Positions 37,014 through 47,300 of a stretch of DNA of 64,000 nucleotides are shown here, piece after piece; the stretch's first letter is position 1, and each line of letters opens with the position of its first letter. The stretch is from an uncultured Clostridia bacterium (GTDB lineage Bacteria > Bacillota > Clostridia > Oscillospirales > Ruminococcaceae). The stretch is taken from assembly GCA_947589035.1 (NCBI GenBank), contig CANPYZ010000009.1:1-64000 (forward strand), given 5' to 3'. Both the position numbers and the translations under genes were made by a program. Under the pieces are notes generated by a model. The model did not search any database. It was not told the DNA's origin and was given only the letters and a program-made list of their open reading frames with translations.

Positions 37014-40000
37014 TTGACCTCAATTGGTGAATACGCTTTCAGCTATTTTGACAATGTATCGGAAATTGTTATACCCAATACTGTGACGGAAATAGGCTAT
37101 AGAGCATTTTTTAACTGCACCGATCTGACAACTGTCACAATGTCAGAGTCGCTTACCCGAATCGGGAATTATGCTTTCGGGAATTGTAACAGTCTTTCAA
37201 AACTAAAACTGCCGAAGAGTCTGAATAGAATCGGTGACTACACCTTTGCAGGTTGTTCGCTTCTCCCCTCAACCAGCATTCCGGACAGTGTGACCTATAT
37301 CGGCGAGAATGCGTTTAAAGACTGCACATCACTGAGTGAAGTAAAATTGCCTGCAAATCTGAGTACAATTTCAGAGTATCTGTTTTACAATTGCACCGGT
37401 CTGACTTCAATCGATATTCCCGCACCAACAAAAAATATTGAACGCTACGCCTTTTTCGGCTGTTCTCTGCTCTCCGAAATCAATTACGAGAGCAATGACA
37501 TCGATATCGGATATTCGGCTTTGGCTGACACTGCATGGTTAAGTGCAAAAAAGCAGGAAAATCCGCTGGTCGTTTTCGGTGATACACTCATTGACGCTAC
37601 CGAATATGCTGGGAGTACGCTCACGATTCCCGAAACAATAAAAAAAATCGGTTCGTATGCGTTTGAGAGCAACGAGACGCTGACTTCGGTTATCTTTCCT
37701 GAAACCGTTACAGCGATTGAGAGTTCCGCTTTTTACGACTGTGTCAGTGTGATAGAGATTACAATAAAAAATCCGTATTGTCAGATTTACAACAGTTCGT
37801 ACACGCTGCCTTCCGGTGCGACTGTTTACGGCTTTACGGATTCAACCGCACAGACTTACGCAGACTCATATGAATGTACTTTTGTTGCGTTGACGGAGGA
37901 ACGCCCCTCTTTGGGCAGTTACGAAATCACGCCGATAATGGAACCTTTCGGAGACTATTTCTATGTCAAAACGGATAATCTTGACCCTGATTCTTTCCGC
38001 TTTATAGACAAGGAGACAAAATATTCCTCAGACGGAACTGACGAAATATCCGTAAGTTCTGCGGTATATCCAGACGTTGTCTATGAAGATTCGAGTATTT
38101 ACCGTGTAAACGGCGGATACATTTTCTACGGCGGATACACGGACGGCGGAGATGTCTGTCTGCAAATCCATGATGAACTCAACGAAACATGGATTGACAC
38201 CGATGTGGTATATACGCTCCCGGAATTGTTTGACACAGTTGACTACTTAGTCGAAACCTATGCGACAGAGGACAGCTTCTTTGACAATATGGACGCTGTG
38301 GAGAGTGGATTTAACAGTATTTGCCTGTACAGTGGTTCATACATAAGGGGAGAAGTCTATAGAGCGGGAAATAACTGGTACATGAATACAAGTCCGCATA
38401 TCGACCAGTCGCTTTATATTGATAGTCCGTATGACCGCAAAGGCAATGTTGCTCTGTTTGCCTCCCGTCTGTACCCGATGAGGTATGATTCTATCGGTTT
38501 TCCCTCTGTAATGGCGAGCGTGGCAAAGAAACTCGATGAGACGGCGACGTATAAGTGGAGTGAAACTGCCCATTACCTCATTGACGTGACTTGCAATGGT
38601 GAGACACGCAGTTACGGCGGTGCAGGGTATGGTGACGGACAGGGCATAAATTTGGACGATATTTGTCACTACTTTATTTTCTCAGAGGGTGAAACGGAAT
38701 TTACACTGAAAGATAATAAAAAACTGCTTGACAGTTACAGCAGTATGGAAATTGCTGATGACGTGCCACATGAAGAAGATGAACTGGCACTTGATAAGCT
38801 GGTCGATACTGTCGGCGAAAATGGTTCGTGGGTCAAACTGATTGGTGTTGCATCCATTTTTGGTGGTACTTACGGGACTTATTCTTATTTGTACAAAGAA
38901 GATGACAATTACAGTTTTACCACTGATGACATAGACCCTGGCAGTTTTCTCTATTGGTGGGGAAGTCTCGGATATGCTTCCAATATGTGGGTTGACGGTC
39001 GTTACGTTGACAGCTATGAAAAGTTTGAACCGGGTGCTAAATTTTCCGACCACTCAACAAGTGATATTATGCTGACACAGGAGACCTTGCCGGAAATCAC
39101 CTACAGTTATACAAGCGTGTACAATTCCGATTCAGGCGAATATGAGAGAAAGTATAAGGACGTAAAGGTCACAAACAAAGTTCGTTGTGTGATTTTTGAG
39201 TACAACGAGGATACAAACACTTGGGATGCACCTCAGTATGACATTGCATCGGAATTGGCACAGGCAGGGGAAATCGGTGAGGAATTTGCTGATATGTTGC
39301 AACTTACCTATGACGAAGTTGTAGAAATGGGAGTGGACAAAAACAGCGGAATGTTACCGCAATCAGGCTTTTTATATGACGACTCAGCCGCTGCGGGAAC
39401 ACCTTTTACCTATACACAGGAAGAACAGGTTATCCCCGAACAACAGACCACATCTACCACAGTGACCACAGCGGAGACAGAGACCACTACAACAGAGACA
39501 ACCACTACTGCCATTCCAAAACCAAACGACCCTGATGAGAAAATCGACGGACAGCAGATAGCTTCGGTGTGTCTGGGAAATAACCACAGCGCAACTATCA
39601 CTGAAGACGGCGACCTCTATCTCTGGGGAGACAATCAATACGGACAGCTCGGAAATGGTACAACAGAGGACAGCAGTGTTCCGATAAAAGCTATGAATGA
39701 CGTTGTGTTTGTAAGTCTCGGAAACAGTCACAGTGCGGCTATCACCAAAAACGGTACACTTTATACATGGGGACATAATTATTACGGACAACTCGGCAAC
39801 GGTACAAATGAAGACAGCAGTCTGCCTGTTCCCATCATGTCAAACGTCAAAGCAGTTGCACTGGGCAATGATTTTACAGCAGCACTTCTGAACGATGGCA
39901 GATTGTATATGTGGGGATACAACGGCGAGTCGCAGATTGTCGGATTTTCTGAATATTCGCTTTATAACCCTGTCAAAATTATGGGAAACGTTGCTTCTTT

Positions 40001-41066
40001 GAGCATTGCGGACAATAACACCGCTGTCGTCACAGATGACGGTATTCTCTATACATGGGGAAGTAACGGCTACGGTGAACTTGGAAACGGTACAGATACA
40101 CCAACTGATGAAAAAGTGAAGGTTATGGAGAATGTCAAAGATGTGGAACTCGGAAACTGTTTCGGCTCTGCAATTACAACAGACGGTTCACTGTATATGT
40201 GGGGAAAAAACTATTACGGACAGTTGGGTGACGGCACAGACACAGATTGTTTCACACCTGTAAAGATTATGGACGATGTTACACAGGTCAGTCTCGGCGG
40301 AAATCACAGTGCCGCTATCAAAAAGGACGGTTCGCTGTACATCTGGGGTTGCAATCTCTATGGACAGCTCGGCACAGATAACCGAATTGACAGTTACAGT
40401 CCTGTTAAAATTCTGGATAATGTCGCATTGGTTCGTCTGGGATTTTCGCATAGTGCGGCTATCTCAAAGGGCGGAGATTTGTATATCTGGGGCGATAACA
40501 GAGACGGTCAGATTGGCAACGGCGATTATTCCAACCAAAAAACACCATACAAACTCGCAGGTACGGCAAATGACATAACATTTGAAGACATGACAACGAC
40601 AACGGAGACGACTACCACATCAACCACAACGGAAAAGACAAACGAACCCACTACTACTTCCACTACCAAAGAGGAAACAACTGAAGCTACTACCTCCACA
40701 ACTACAGAAGAGACAAACGAATCCACTACGACACAAAAGCCATATGCTTCCAATGAAACATACTGCACATGGGCAATCAATGATTACGAGACTAAGACTG
40801 GTAAAAAAGCTGCTAAATCTGAATTTACAGAAAATGCAGATGGTACAGTTGCGATTGTCTTGTATGATGAAAATGGCGAAGTTTTGGATACTTATACAAT
40901 CAACCCCGTAACAGACGAAGGTACTACATCTGATGGCTCTGAGGTCAATCTTCCGCAGACAGGTATTACATCTCCCCTGACCGCAGCAATGGGATTTGGT
41001 GCAGCCATTTTGACTACTGCTGGCATCGCTCTTATAATTGTCTCTAGGAAACGTCGTGAAGACTAA
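37014..41066 (+). CDS. LRR/RCC1 cell-wall surface protein, 5'-truncated
   Basis: This 1350-residue protein is modular. BspA-type LRR repeats (about 1-290) are followed by an unassigned region (about 300-800), a Thr/Glu linker (about 811-836), a seven-repeat RCC1-like propeller (about 846-1183; repeats such as SHSAAITKNGTLYTWGHNYY), and a second long Thr-rich linker (about 1193-1241). A Ruminococcus-style tail then ends in a sorting signal: LPQTG at 1313-1317, a hydrophobic helix and RKRRED. Such anchors need a signal peptide, yet the frame opens at a stop at 36957 and the only start is a TTG inside an LRR repeat, without a clear ribosome site. The gene has probably lost its 5' end and may be non-functional. 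Confidence 0.8.
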   Translation: MTSIGEYAFSYFDNVSEIVIPNTVTEIGYRAFFNCTDLTTVTMSESLTRIGNYAFGNCNSLSKLKLPKSLNRIGDYTFAGCSLLPSTSIPDSVTYIGENAFKDCTSLSEVKLPANLSTISEYLFYNCTGLTSIDIPAPTKNIERYAFFGCSLLSEINYESNDIDIGYSALADTAWLSAKKQENPLVVFGDTLIDATEYAGSTLTIPETIKKIGSYAFESNETLTSVIFPETVTAIESSAFYDCVSVIEITIKNPYCQIYNSSYTLPSGATVYGFTDSTAQTYADSYECTFVALTEERPSLGSYEITPIMEPFGDYFYVKTDNLDPDSFRFIDKETKYSSDGTDEISVSSAVYPDVVYEDSSIYRVNGGYIFYGGYTDGGDVCLQIHDELNETWIDTDVVYTLPELFDTVDYLVETYATEDSFFDNMDAVESGFNSICLYSGSYIRGEVYRAGNNWYMNTSPHIDQSLYIDSPYDRKGNVALFASRLYPMRYDSIGFPSVMASVAKKLDETATYKWSETAHYLIDVTCNGETRSYGGAGYGDGQGINLDDICHYFIFSEGETEFTLKDNKKLLDSYSSMEIADDVPHEEDELALDKLVDTVGENGSWVKLIGVASIFGGTYGTYSYLYKEDDNYSFTTDDIDPGSFLYWWGSLGYASNMWVDGRYVDSYEKFEPGAKFSDHSTSDIMLTQETLPEITYSYTSVYNSDSGEYERKYKDVKVTNKVRCVIFEYNEDTNTWDAPQYDIASELAQAGEIGEEFADMLQLTYDEVVEMGVDKNSGMLPQSGFLYDDSAAAGTPFTYTQEEQVIPEQQTTSTTVTTAETETTTTETTTTAIPKPNDPDEKIDGQQIASVCLGNNHSATITEDGDLYLWGDNQYGQLGNGTTEDSSVPIKAMNDVVFVSLGNSHSAAITKNGTLYTWGHNYYGQLGNGTNEDSSLPVPIMSNVKAVALGNDFTAALLNDGRLYMWGYNGESQIVGFSEYSLYNPVKIMGNVASLSIADNNTAVVTDDGILYTWGSNGYGELGNGTDTPTDEKVKVMENVKDVELGNCFGSAITTDGSLYMWGKNYYGQLGDGTDTDCFTPVKIMDDVTQVSLGGNHSAAIKKDGSLYIWGCNLYGQLGTDNRIDSYSPVKILDNVALVRLGFSHSAAISKGGDLYIWGDNRDGQIGNGDYSNQKTPYKLAGTANDITFEDMTTTTETTTTSTTTEKTNEPTTTSTTKEETTEATTSTTTEETNESTTTQKPYASNETYCTWAINDYETKTGKKAAKSEFTENADGTVAIVLYDENGEVLDTYTINPVTDEGTTSDGSEVNLPQTGITSPLTAAMGFGAAILTTAGIALIIVSRKRRED

Positions 41067-41131
41067 TCAGTAAAACTATTTTTACTGAGAACGTTTGTAA
41101 CATTTATAAATTAAATCATCTGAAACAAAAG

Positions 41132-41165
41132 GGTGTCAACCTCTCAAAACTGAGAGGTTGACACC
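41132..41165. terminator. Strong terminator after the surface-protein gene
   Basis: A perfect 15-bp stem (41132-41146 with 41151-41165, arms starting GGTGTCAACC) has a 4-base loop and a T-run on the plus side. Confidence 0.9.
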
Positions 41166-41196
41166 TTTTTTATTTTTAGCAAAAATCGTCTGTAAA

Positions 41197-41412
41197 TTAC
41201 AATTTTGTGATATTCGTAAGGCGTAATAGTGGGTTCTCTGTCGAAAAAGTGAAAGAAATTGCGGAAGAATTAAAACCTGTTTCCGCATAAAACTGAACCT
41301 CAAAGCACATTCCTTGTTTTGGAGTGCGCTTTTCATTTTTCCTCTCCGCTTTGAGAAGTCTCACATAATTATCGAATCTCACCTTGTCAGGACAAATTCC
41401 AATACGCCAACG
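41197..41412 (-). other. Possible gene remnant, unassigned
   Basis: An open stretch on the minus strand reads through ...KRWRIGICPDKVRFDNYVRLLKAER and ends at a stop at 41197. It looks protein-like (basic and aromatic spacing) and has no plausible start or ribosome site, so it may be the C-terminal fragment of a lost gene. I do not recognise the family. Confidence 0.25.
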
Positions 41413-41465
41413 TTTACTAAAGCTTAAGATCGATGTAAATAACGTTCATGCTCGTACTGTTCTGG

Positions 41466-41669
41466 TTATTCACTTTCTTCAGACGTATTTTCGCTGCTTT
41501 CCGTTGTTTTTGTAATATCAGCTATTTCAGTATCATTGTCAGACTGCATTCTGCCATTGGCTTCTGCTGCTGCTTGCAACGCCTGTTCAAGAGTGATATT
41601 TTCATCACTTTTGTCACCTGCATAAAGCAATGTATACAAATCGTAATCGTCAACTTTTGTAAATGACAC
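41466..41669 (-). CDS. Short hypothetical acidic protein
   Basis: A 67-residue frame with a GTG start has an in-frame stop four codons upstream of that start. The N-terminal half (KVDDYDLYTLLYAGD, LEQALQAAAEANGRM) looks like a folded or helical segment; the tail is Thr/Ser/Glu-rich. There is no convincing ribosome site. It may be a fragment of a mobile-element gene. Little else is visible in 41170-41830. Confidence 0.3.
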   Translation of the reverse strand: MSFTKVDDYDLYTLLYAGDKSDENITLEQALQAAAEANGRMQSDNDTEIADITKTTESSENTSEESE

Positions 41670-41830
41670 ATAAGGACACTATCCAAAGTAGTTTGAATCG
41701 GTATATTTGAATAATAAAAATTATTATATTAGAATTTTTTGTTGTTCTATTATTTTCTAGAAAGGAAACTACATATTAGGATTCTTTTTTCCTGTTCTCT
41801 GAAAAATATAGAAATTTTTTCGTCAAATGA

Positions 41831-41859
41831 TTGACAATTTATGCAAATTGTGATATAAT
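41831..41859 (+). promoter_or_regulatory. Promoter of hsdR
   Basis: TTGACA (41831-41836), 17 bases, TATAAT (41854-41859) with a TG extension. It drives hsdR directly, with no hsdM or hsdS before it. Confidence 0.82.
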
Positions 41860-41901
41860 GGTAACTAAAATAACTTCTCATAACAAATCTTATCGGAAGC
41901 G

Positions 41902-43749
41902 GTGAATCGTTATGCACATACTTACAAAAAAGAGATGTCTGAGGAAGATATTAAACTTCAATATATCACTACTGCTATTCTTTCCAAATGGGATAAAAAT
42001 CGAATTACTATGGAAACAAAAATTACTGATGGTAAAATATGCCTGAATGGAAATTTTGTTCATCGTTACAAGAAAAGTGCCAAATTTGCTGATTATGTTC
42101 TGTATTGGAACAGTAGTTTCCCTATAGCAATTGTTGAGGCAAAAGACAACAATCATAGTGTTTCTTTCGGTTTACAGCAGGCTATCACCTATGCGCAGAT
42201 GATGGATGTGTCATTTGTTTACAGTTCTAATGGTGATGCGTTTTATGAACATGATATGCTGACAGGCAGAGAACGTGAATTTCCGCTTGAGGATTTTCCT
42301 TCACCTGATGAACTGATTGAGAGATACAAGGCGAATGCAAATGGTGGAAAAGGTCTGTCTGAAAATGAGATTTTAGTCATCAGTCAACCTTACTATTTCA
42401 GCCAAAATACCTATGAACCGAGATATTATCAGCGTGTAGCGGTAAACCGAACTGTTGATGCGATTGCCCGTGGGAAAAACAGACTTCTTCTTGTTATGGC
42501 AACAGGTACGGGTAAGACGTATACTGCATTCCAGATTGTTTACCGCCTGCTGAAAAGCGGAATGAAACGGAAAATACTCTACCTTGCTGACAGAAACATT
42601 CTTATTGACCAGTCCATTCAACAAGATTTTGCTCCGCTTGAAAAGGTCATTCACAAAATCAATGTCGCAAAAGACAACAAGACAACGATTACTTCACATC
42701 AGGTCTATTTTTCACTATATCAGCAATTGATTGGTGACGACGATAAAGAACACTTCTCCGAGCTGTTTGACAAGGATTTTTTTGATCTGATTATTGTTGA
42801 CGAATGTCATAGAGGGAGTGCCAAAGAGGACAGCAAATGGCGGAAAATTCTTAAATATTTTTCTTCGGCTGCACAAATCGGCATGACCGCAACACCAAAG
42901 GAAACTACATATGTTTCCAATATTGATTATTTTGGAAAACCCATCTACACATATTCTCTCAGAAACGGCATAGAGGACGGTTTTCTTGCACCGTTTAAAG
43001 TTATCAGCATTACAACGGATATTTCCGACGGCTGGCGACCATTGAAAGGACAGCGTGACTATTACGGCAATGAAATAGAAGACAGGATTTACAATAATAC
43101 CGACTATGATTATCACATCATTATTCAGGACAGAATCAATCAGGTTGCCCTTGAAATAACAAATTATTTCAGAAGTACAGACCGTATGCAGAAAACAATT
43201 ATTTTCTGTGCAACGGAAGATGCCGCCGAACGTATGCGGATAGCCTTGACGAATCTCAATGTGGATATGTGTGCGGAAAATCCCGATTATATTGTACGGA
43301 TTACAGGTTCTGACGATTACGGCAAGAGTAAACTTGACTATTTTATTTCCGTGTCTTCGCCGTATCCAGTAATCGCTACGACTTCCAAACTTTTGTCAAC
43401 AGGTGCGGACTGCAAAATGACCAAGCTGATCGTGCTTGATGAAAACATCGGTTCTATGACGGAATTAAAGCAGATTATCGGTAGAGGTACCAGACTGCGG
43501 GAAAAAGATGGCAAGACACATTTTGTTGTTATGGATTTCAGAGGCGTTACACGGCTATTCTATGACGAAAGTTGGGACGGTCCGGTGGATATTGACGAAA
43601 ATTACCATGCTCCGAAACACAGAGAACCTACAGAACCGCCCGGTCTGCCGCCTAAGTGGAAATATGTAATCGATGTATCATCCCACTTCGATGTAGTTTC
43701 TTCCGAAACGGCTCAAATCCTTGCAGATTATCAGATTGATTCTGCCTGA
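41902..43749 (+). CDS. hsdR: Type I restriction enzyme R subunit, C-terminally truncated
   Basis: HsdR is the motor and nuclease subunit of type I restriction complexes. This 615-residue product keeps the N-terminal nuclease region (ITDGKICLNGN, ADYVLYWNSSFPIAIVEAKDNNH with the D...E-x-K pattern), Walker A MATGTGKTYTAF (about 201), DEAD-type VDECHRG (about 300), GMTATP, and motif VI QIIGRGTRLRE (about 527). It ends soon after EPPGLPPK, where the family's C-terminal helical domain should begin. Its last 20 or so codons are the antisense of a serine-recombinase fragment. The start is a GTG, with a weak GGAAG site. No methylase or specificity gene is in the window, so cleavage by a complete complex is unlikely. 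Confidence 0.88.
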   Translation: MNRYAHTYKKEMSEEDIKLQYITTAILSKWDKNRITMETKITDGKICLNGNFVHRYKKSAKFADYVLYWNSSFPIAIVEAKDNNHSVSFGLQQAITYAQMMDVSFVYSSNGDAFYEHDMLTGREREFPLEDFPSPDELIERYKANANGGKGLSENEILVISQPYYFSQNTYEPRYYQRVAVNRTVDAIARGKNRLLLVMATGTGKTYTAFQIVYRLLKSGMKRKILYLADRNILIDQSIQQDFAPLEKVIHKINVAKDNKTTITSHQVYFSLYQQLIGDDDKEHFSELFDKDFFDLIIVDECHRGSAKEDSKWRKILKYFSSAAQIGMTATPKETTYVSNIDYFGKPIYTYSLRNGIEDGFLAPFKVISITTDISDGWRPLKGQRDYYGNEIEDRIYNNTDYDYHIIIQDRINQVALEITNYFRSTDRMQKTIIFCATEDAAERMRIALTNLNVDMCAENPDYIVRITGSDDYGKSKLDYFISVSSPYPVIATTSKLLSTGADCKMTKLIVLDENIGSMTELKQIIGRGTRLREKDGKTHFVVMDFRGVTRLFYDESWDGPVDIDENYHAPKHREPTEPPGLPPKWKYVIDVSSHFDVVSSETAQILADYQIDSA

Positions 43750-43842
43750 TTGTGAATCTTCAATTAATTTCTGCACGCCGGGGCGTGAGAAGTCCGTGCC
43801 ACTGTAGCCGTCATCTATGTAGTTGCCGAAAATGATACAAAA
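43654..43842 (-). pseudogene. Serine recombinase remnant
   Basis: Read on the minus strand from 43842, this fragment gives NYIDDGYSGTDFSRPGVQKL, then RINLIICKDLSRFGRNYIEV, a TGA at 43680-43678 where the family has Arg or Lys, and YIDYIFPL. This is the middle of the resolvase catalytic domain of large serine recombinases. Both ends are missing and the frame is broken. It overlaps the 3' end of the truncated hsdR frame. Confidence 0.85.
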
Positions 43843-43994
43843 TCAAATCGCAGAAAATGTCCTATTTACAGCACTTTCTGCGGCTTTTCTTTTTGAATTA
43901 TGGTATAGTTTTGGTATCAAGGATATGAAAATGAGATTTGAAACAAGAGGGGTTGCAAAACGAAAAATTAAACCTTATCCAAAAACATTAAATT

Positions 43995-44267
43995 TTATTG
44001 TGTTTTCATTTGTAGTGTATTGTTTTTTCGTGTAATTCCGTTACGTTTCAATGCTTTTCTGATTGACTCTTTACAGCAACTGAATTGTTCTGCTATCTCT
44101 TCCAGTATTTCATTAGAATATTCCTTCACATAAGTTTTCAGTTTCTCTGGGTCTGTTTTTTTAAAGCCTCTGTTCAGCGGCTTGTTGTGCAGGTCACCTG
44201 TTCCTCTTTTCTGTTTAACCCAGTTGCTTACCGTTGTTTTTCCTACTCTGTACTCTGCTATTTTATT
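43995..44267 (-). pseudogene. IS630-family transposase remnant (ORF1 part)
   Basis: The minus strand encodes about 90 residues beginning IAEYRVGKTTVSNWVKQKRG, passing through KPLNRGFKKTDPEKLKTYV and EIAEQFSCCKESIRKALKRN, and ending GITRKNN before a stop at 43995. This is the helix-turn-helix first half of an IS630/Tc1-type transposase. The N-terminal start and the DDE second half are missing. The stretch 43843-43994 between it and the recombinase fragment shows nothing else, and 44268-44380 is empty. Confidence 0.8.
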
Positions 44268-44380
44268 TTATCCTATTTATTGCTGGTTGTCAAGTGGTTT
44301 GACTATACAAGCTGAATAAACACTTGGTCATTTTTTCTTCTACAGCTAAAAGTTCTGTTTTGATTTAATCCAATACACTA

Positions 44381-47300
44381 TCAATGAATTTCCTGAAGTT
44401 TATGCAAACATTCCAACCTTTCTTCATCAGAAAGAGCTACATATAATTCAATAATACCATTGATTTTTTGAGCTTTAATTTTTTCAGTAATCATTAAAGA
44501 AAGATTTGTAATATCTTCTAAGTCTTTATCCGTCAAAAATTCTGGTAGCTCTAACATTATTCCTTGCCATTGAACACATTGTGAAATTGTCATTGTAGTG
44601 ATTGATTTTTTTATATTAAGCACATTCTTACTTAACCACTCTTTTCGTTTCTGTGTCAGAGTGTCTTTTAAAGAAGTGAGATACTCAGCCATATATCTGT
44701 CACATACAGTACCTTTCCATTTGCTTTTGTATTCTTCTTCAAGGTTTTGAATAATCGAATTATCTGCTTGAACTATGTTTGATTTGATTCTTGCGAACTC
44801 CTCAATGAGATTTTGAGCATTAGTCAAAGTAATTAAAGTTTTTTCATCAGGCTTGATGTGAATAGCCTTAATAATATGCTCTAACAATAGCGTATAGCTC
44901 TCAGTAGGTTCTTTTATTTCTTTCAAAACTTGCTGTATTTGTTTGCTGAGTTGGGCGGTCTGAGTATTAACTTTATTCTGAACTTCATGCAGGCGACGGA
45001 TAAAGTCATCCCTAACTGAACTTGCCATATCATCAGCAGCAATAAAAGTATCAACCCATCCTGAAAGTTGTGCTGTTGTTTCCGCACACTTCGGAAAGTT
45101 GAATGTATGAACTGAATTATCAATAGCAGAGATGAAATGGCGGGCATCTGCTATTGTAGCTGCATACTTCTGTTCAAGCTCTGCTTCCTGTAAAGCTACT
45201 TCAATACGTGCTTTCAGAATGCTTGCATATTCTTTTTTTCCAAGTTCCTGAAGTTTTTTAACAGTTTGCTGGTATTTCTTTTTAAATTCACTTGACTGTG
45301 AGTAGACACATTTCAATTTTGCCACAAAAGAAGAAAAATTCTCATCGAGCATATTTGTTGCTTCAGTCAATATTTTTTCTACACGTGCTACATATGTCGG
45401 ACTATACAAATATTCCGAGTATTCCTCAATTTTACTATCGACTTTTGGCTTCTCAACATTTGACAGCACTAAGACTATCTGTATCAGGCTAAATGTGTTT
45501 CTGCACTGTTCAACAGTGTTTTCTGCTTTGGTTAAGGCTTTATATTTAGTAATGTTGTAATTGATACCTTGCTGAAGTTTCATTTCGCAGGCAGCTATTT
45601 CACCCTTAATGGAATCAATGTTTTCGGAAGTTTCTACAAGTGCCTTTAGCTGTTTGGAATACTCAAGACAGCTTTCGGTATAAATAAGCTGCTTTATTTC
45701 TTTGATAAGATTGATAAGCACTTCATCGTCAGTTTGTGTTTTTAGTACAACACGAAGTTTCATTAGATTTTCCAACATCTTTTTGTCACTTTGCAGATAG
45801 TTGTCAATAAACTGCTGTTTGGTCATCAGCGTAGTTCCATCAAATAGGCTTATTTTTTTGATATTCAGTGAAAGAATATATATAATAAATAGATAGAGCG
45901 AATAATAATTCAGACCATAAGGAGCATAACGGTAATTGCCGAACAACTGACTTATAACATGCTGGCTATCAGCAGAAAAATTCTTCATAACTTCTTGAAA
46001 AATTTTTTTTACCTTGGAGTTTCTTGGTTCACAAAGATTATAGTTAGCATCAAACACTTGCCATGAAGTTGCTGTTGTTTGTGTGTGCAGAGCAGTAACA
46101 ATGCGCCTTTTCTCAGTTGGATCAAGTCCTTGATAGGATTGCTTGTTGCACATTGTTCCAGCAATCATATTCCGACACATAGAAAGTAATGCTTTCTTAG
46201 CTGTTGGAGTGGGTTTCTTTTCAAATTCAGTGAAAGAGAACGGTATTACATCAGGATAATATTTGTTGAATTTGTCATAGCAATACTGATTGATTCTGCC
46301 AGTAAGGGTTTCAATGCCTTTATCAGTAAGAATTTTCTTTTCGCCTACCATTCGTGTGAATTCTGATGAAATGACTCGTATGATTGCACGACTTTCTTTG
46401 CTCAAAAAATGAGCATACATTTCTTTTTCTGATTCTGTAAATTTACGATATGCTGCACGTCGTTTTAAATAACCTAACCACTTTTCTTCTTCATCACACA
46501 GAAGGCAGAAGACAATAGGTAACTTTTGAAGTTCTAAAGTCTTGATAAGTTTAGTGACTATTGGTATATCTCTTTCAGATGTTTTACCACAGTACAAGAA
46601 AACAAGAATCCCACGATACATTTCGCCGTCTATTGCATTTTTTACTTTTGTAATGAGAGAATGACAATACCTTTCATTGATTTTTGAGACATGAATAAGT
46701 ACCTGATGATACTGCCATTCTGGCGAAGAAATATTGTTTTTCTGACTAAATGCAGTAGATATAGGAGTATTCAGTCGTAGTTCGTTAGAAAGCTCTTCAT
46801 CCAGTTCTTCAATAGGATCATAACCTCGAAGCATAGCCATTTTCTTCATTATGCAGATAGTATATTCTTGTTTGCCATGAGCCTCAGCATTAAGGTCAAA
46901 TCTGTTTGCATCTGTATCGTAAGTGATGACACAATATTCATTTTCAAGTCCTGAAATAGCATCAATCGTGTCTTGTTCACTTAATCCTGAACAAAGTCTG
47001 ATACAATTCAGTGCATCGTTACGGTCATAGAAACTGAATTTGAGAATATTACATATTAGTATTGCACGAAGTACTTTGACAGCATGTTCAGTTATCTTGC
47101 TGTTTAGTTTGGTAATGATAGTTTGATAGGTAAGGCAGTTTTGACTTGACACGAATCCTTTTTCCTCAGAACTTAACATTTCATCGAAAAGACTCGTACC
47201 AATAATATCTACCGGATAAATATATGGAAGCCATTTTCCATTTACTTCATTTTCCTGAATAGTCTCAAATAATTCAGCAGTATAGGCAATTGTAGAACGT

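Noticed and set aside
37014..41066. Regular repeats that could suggest a repeat array or CRISPR
   Set aside because: The repeats are in frame and encode LRR, RCC1 and Thr-rich segments; there are no identical spacered repeats and no cas genes.
43823..44035. 70-residue plus-strand reading frame
   Set aside because: It has no ribosome site, overlaps transposon debris and has a low-complexity hydrophobic end; likely chance.
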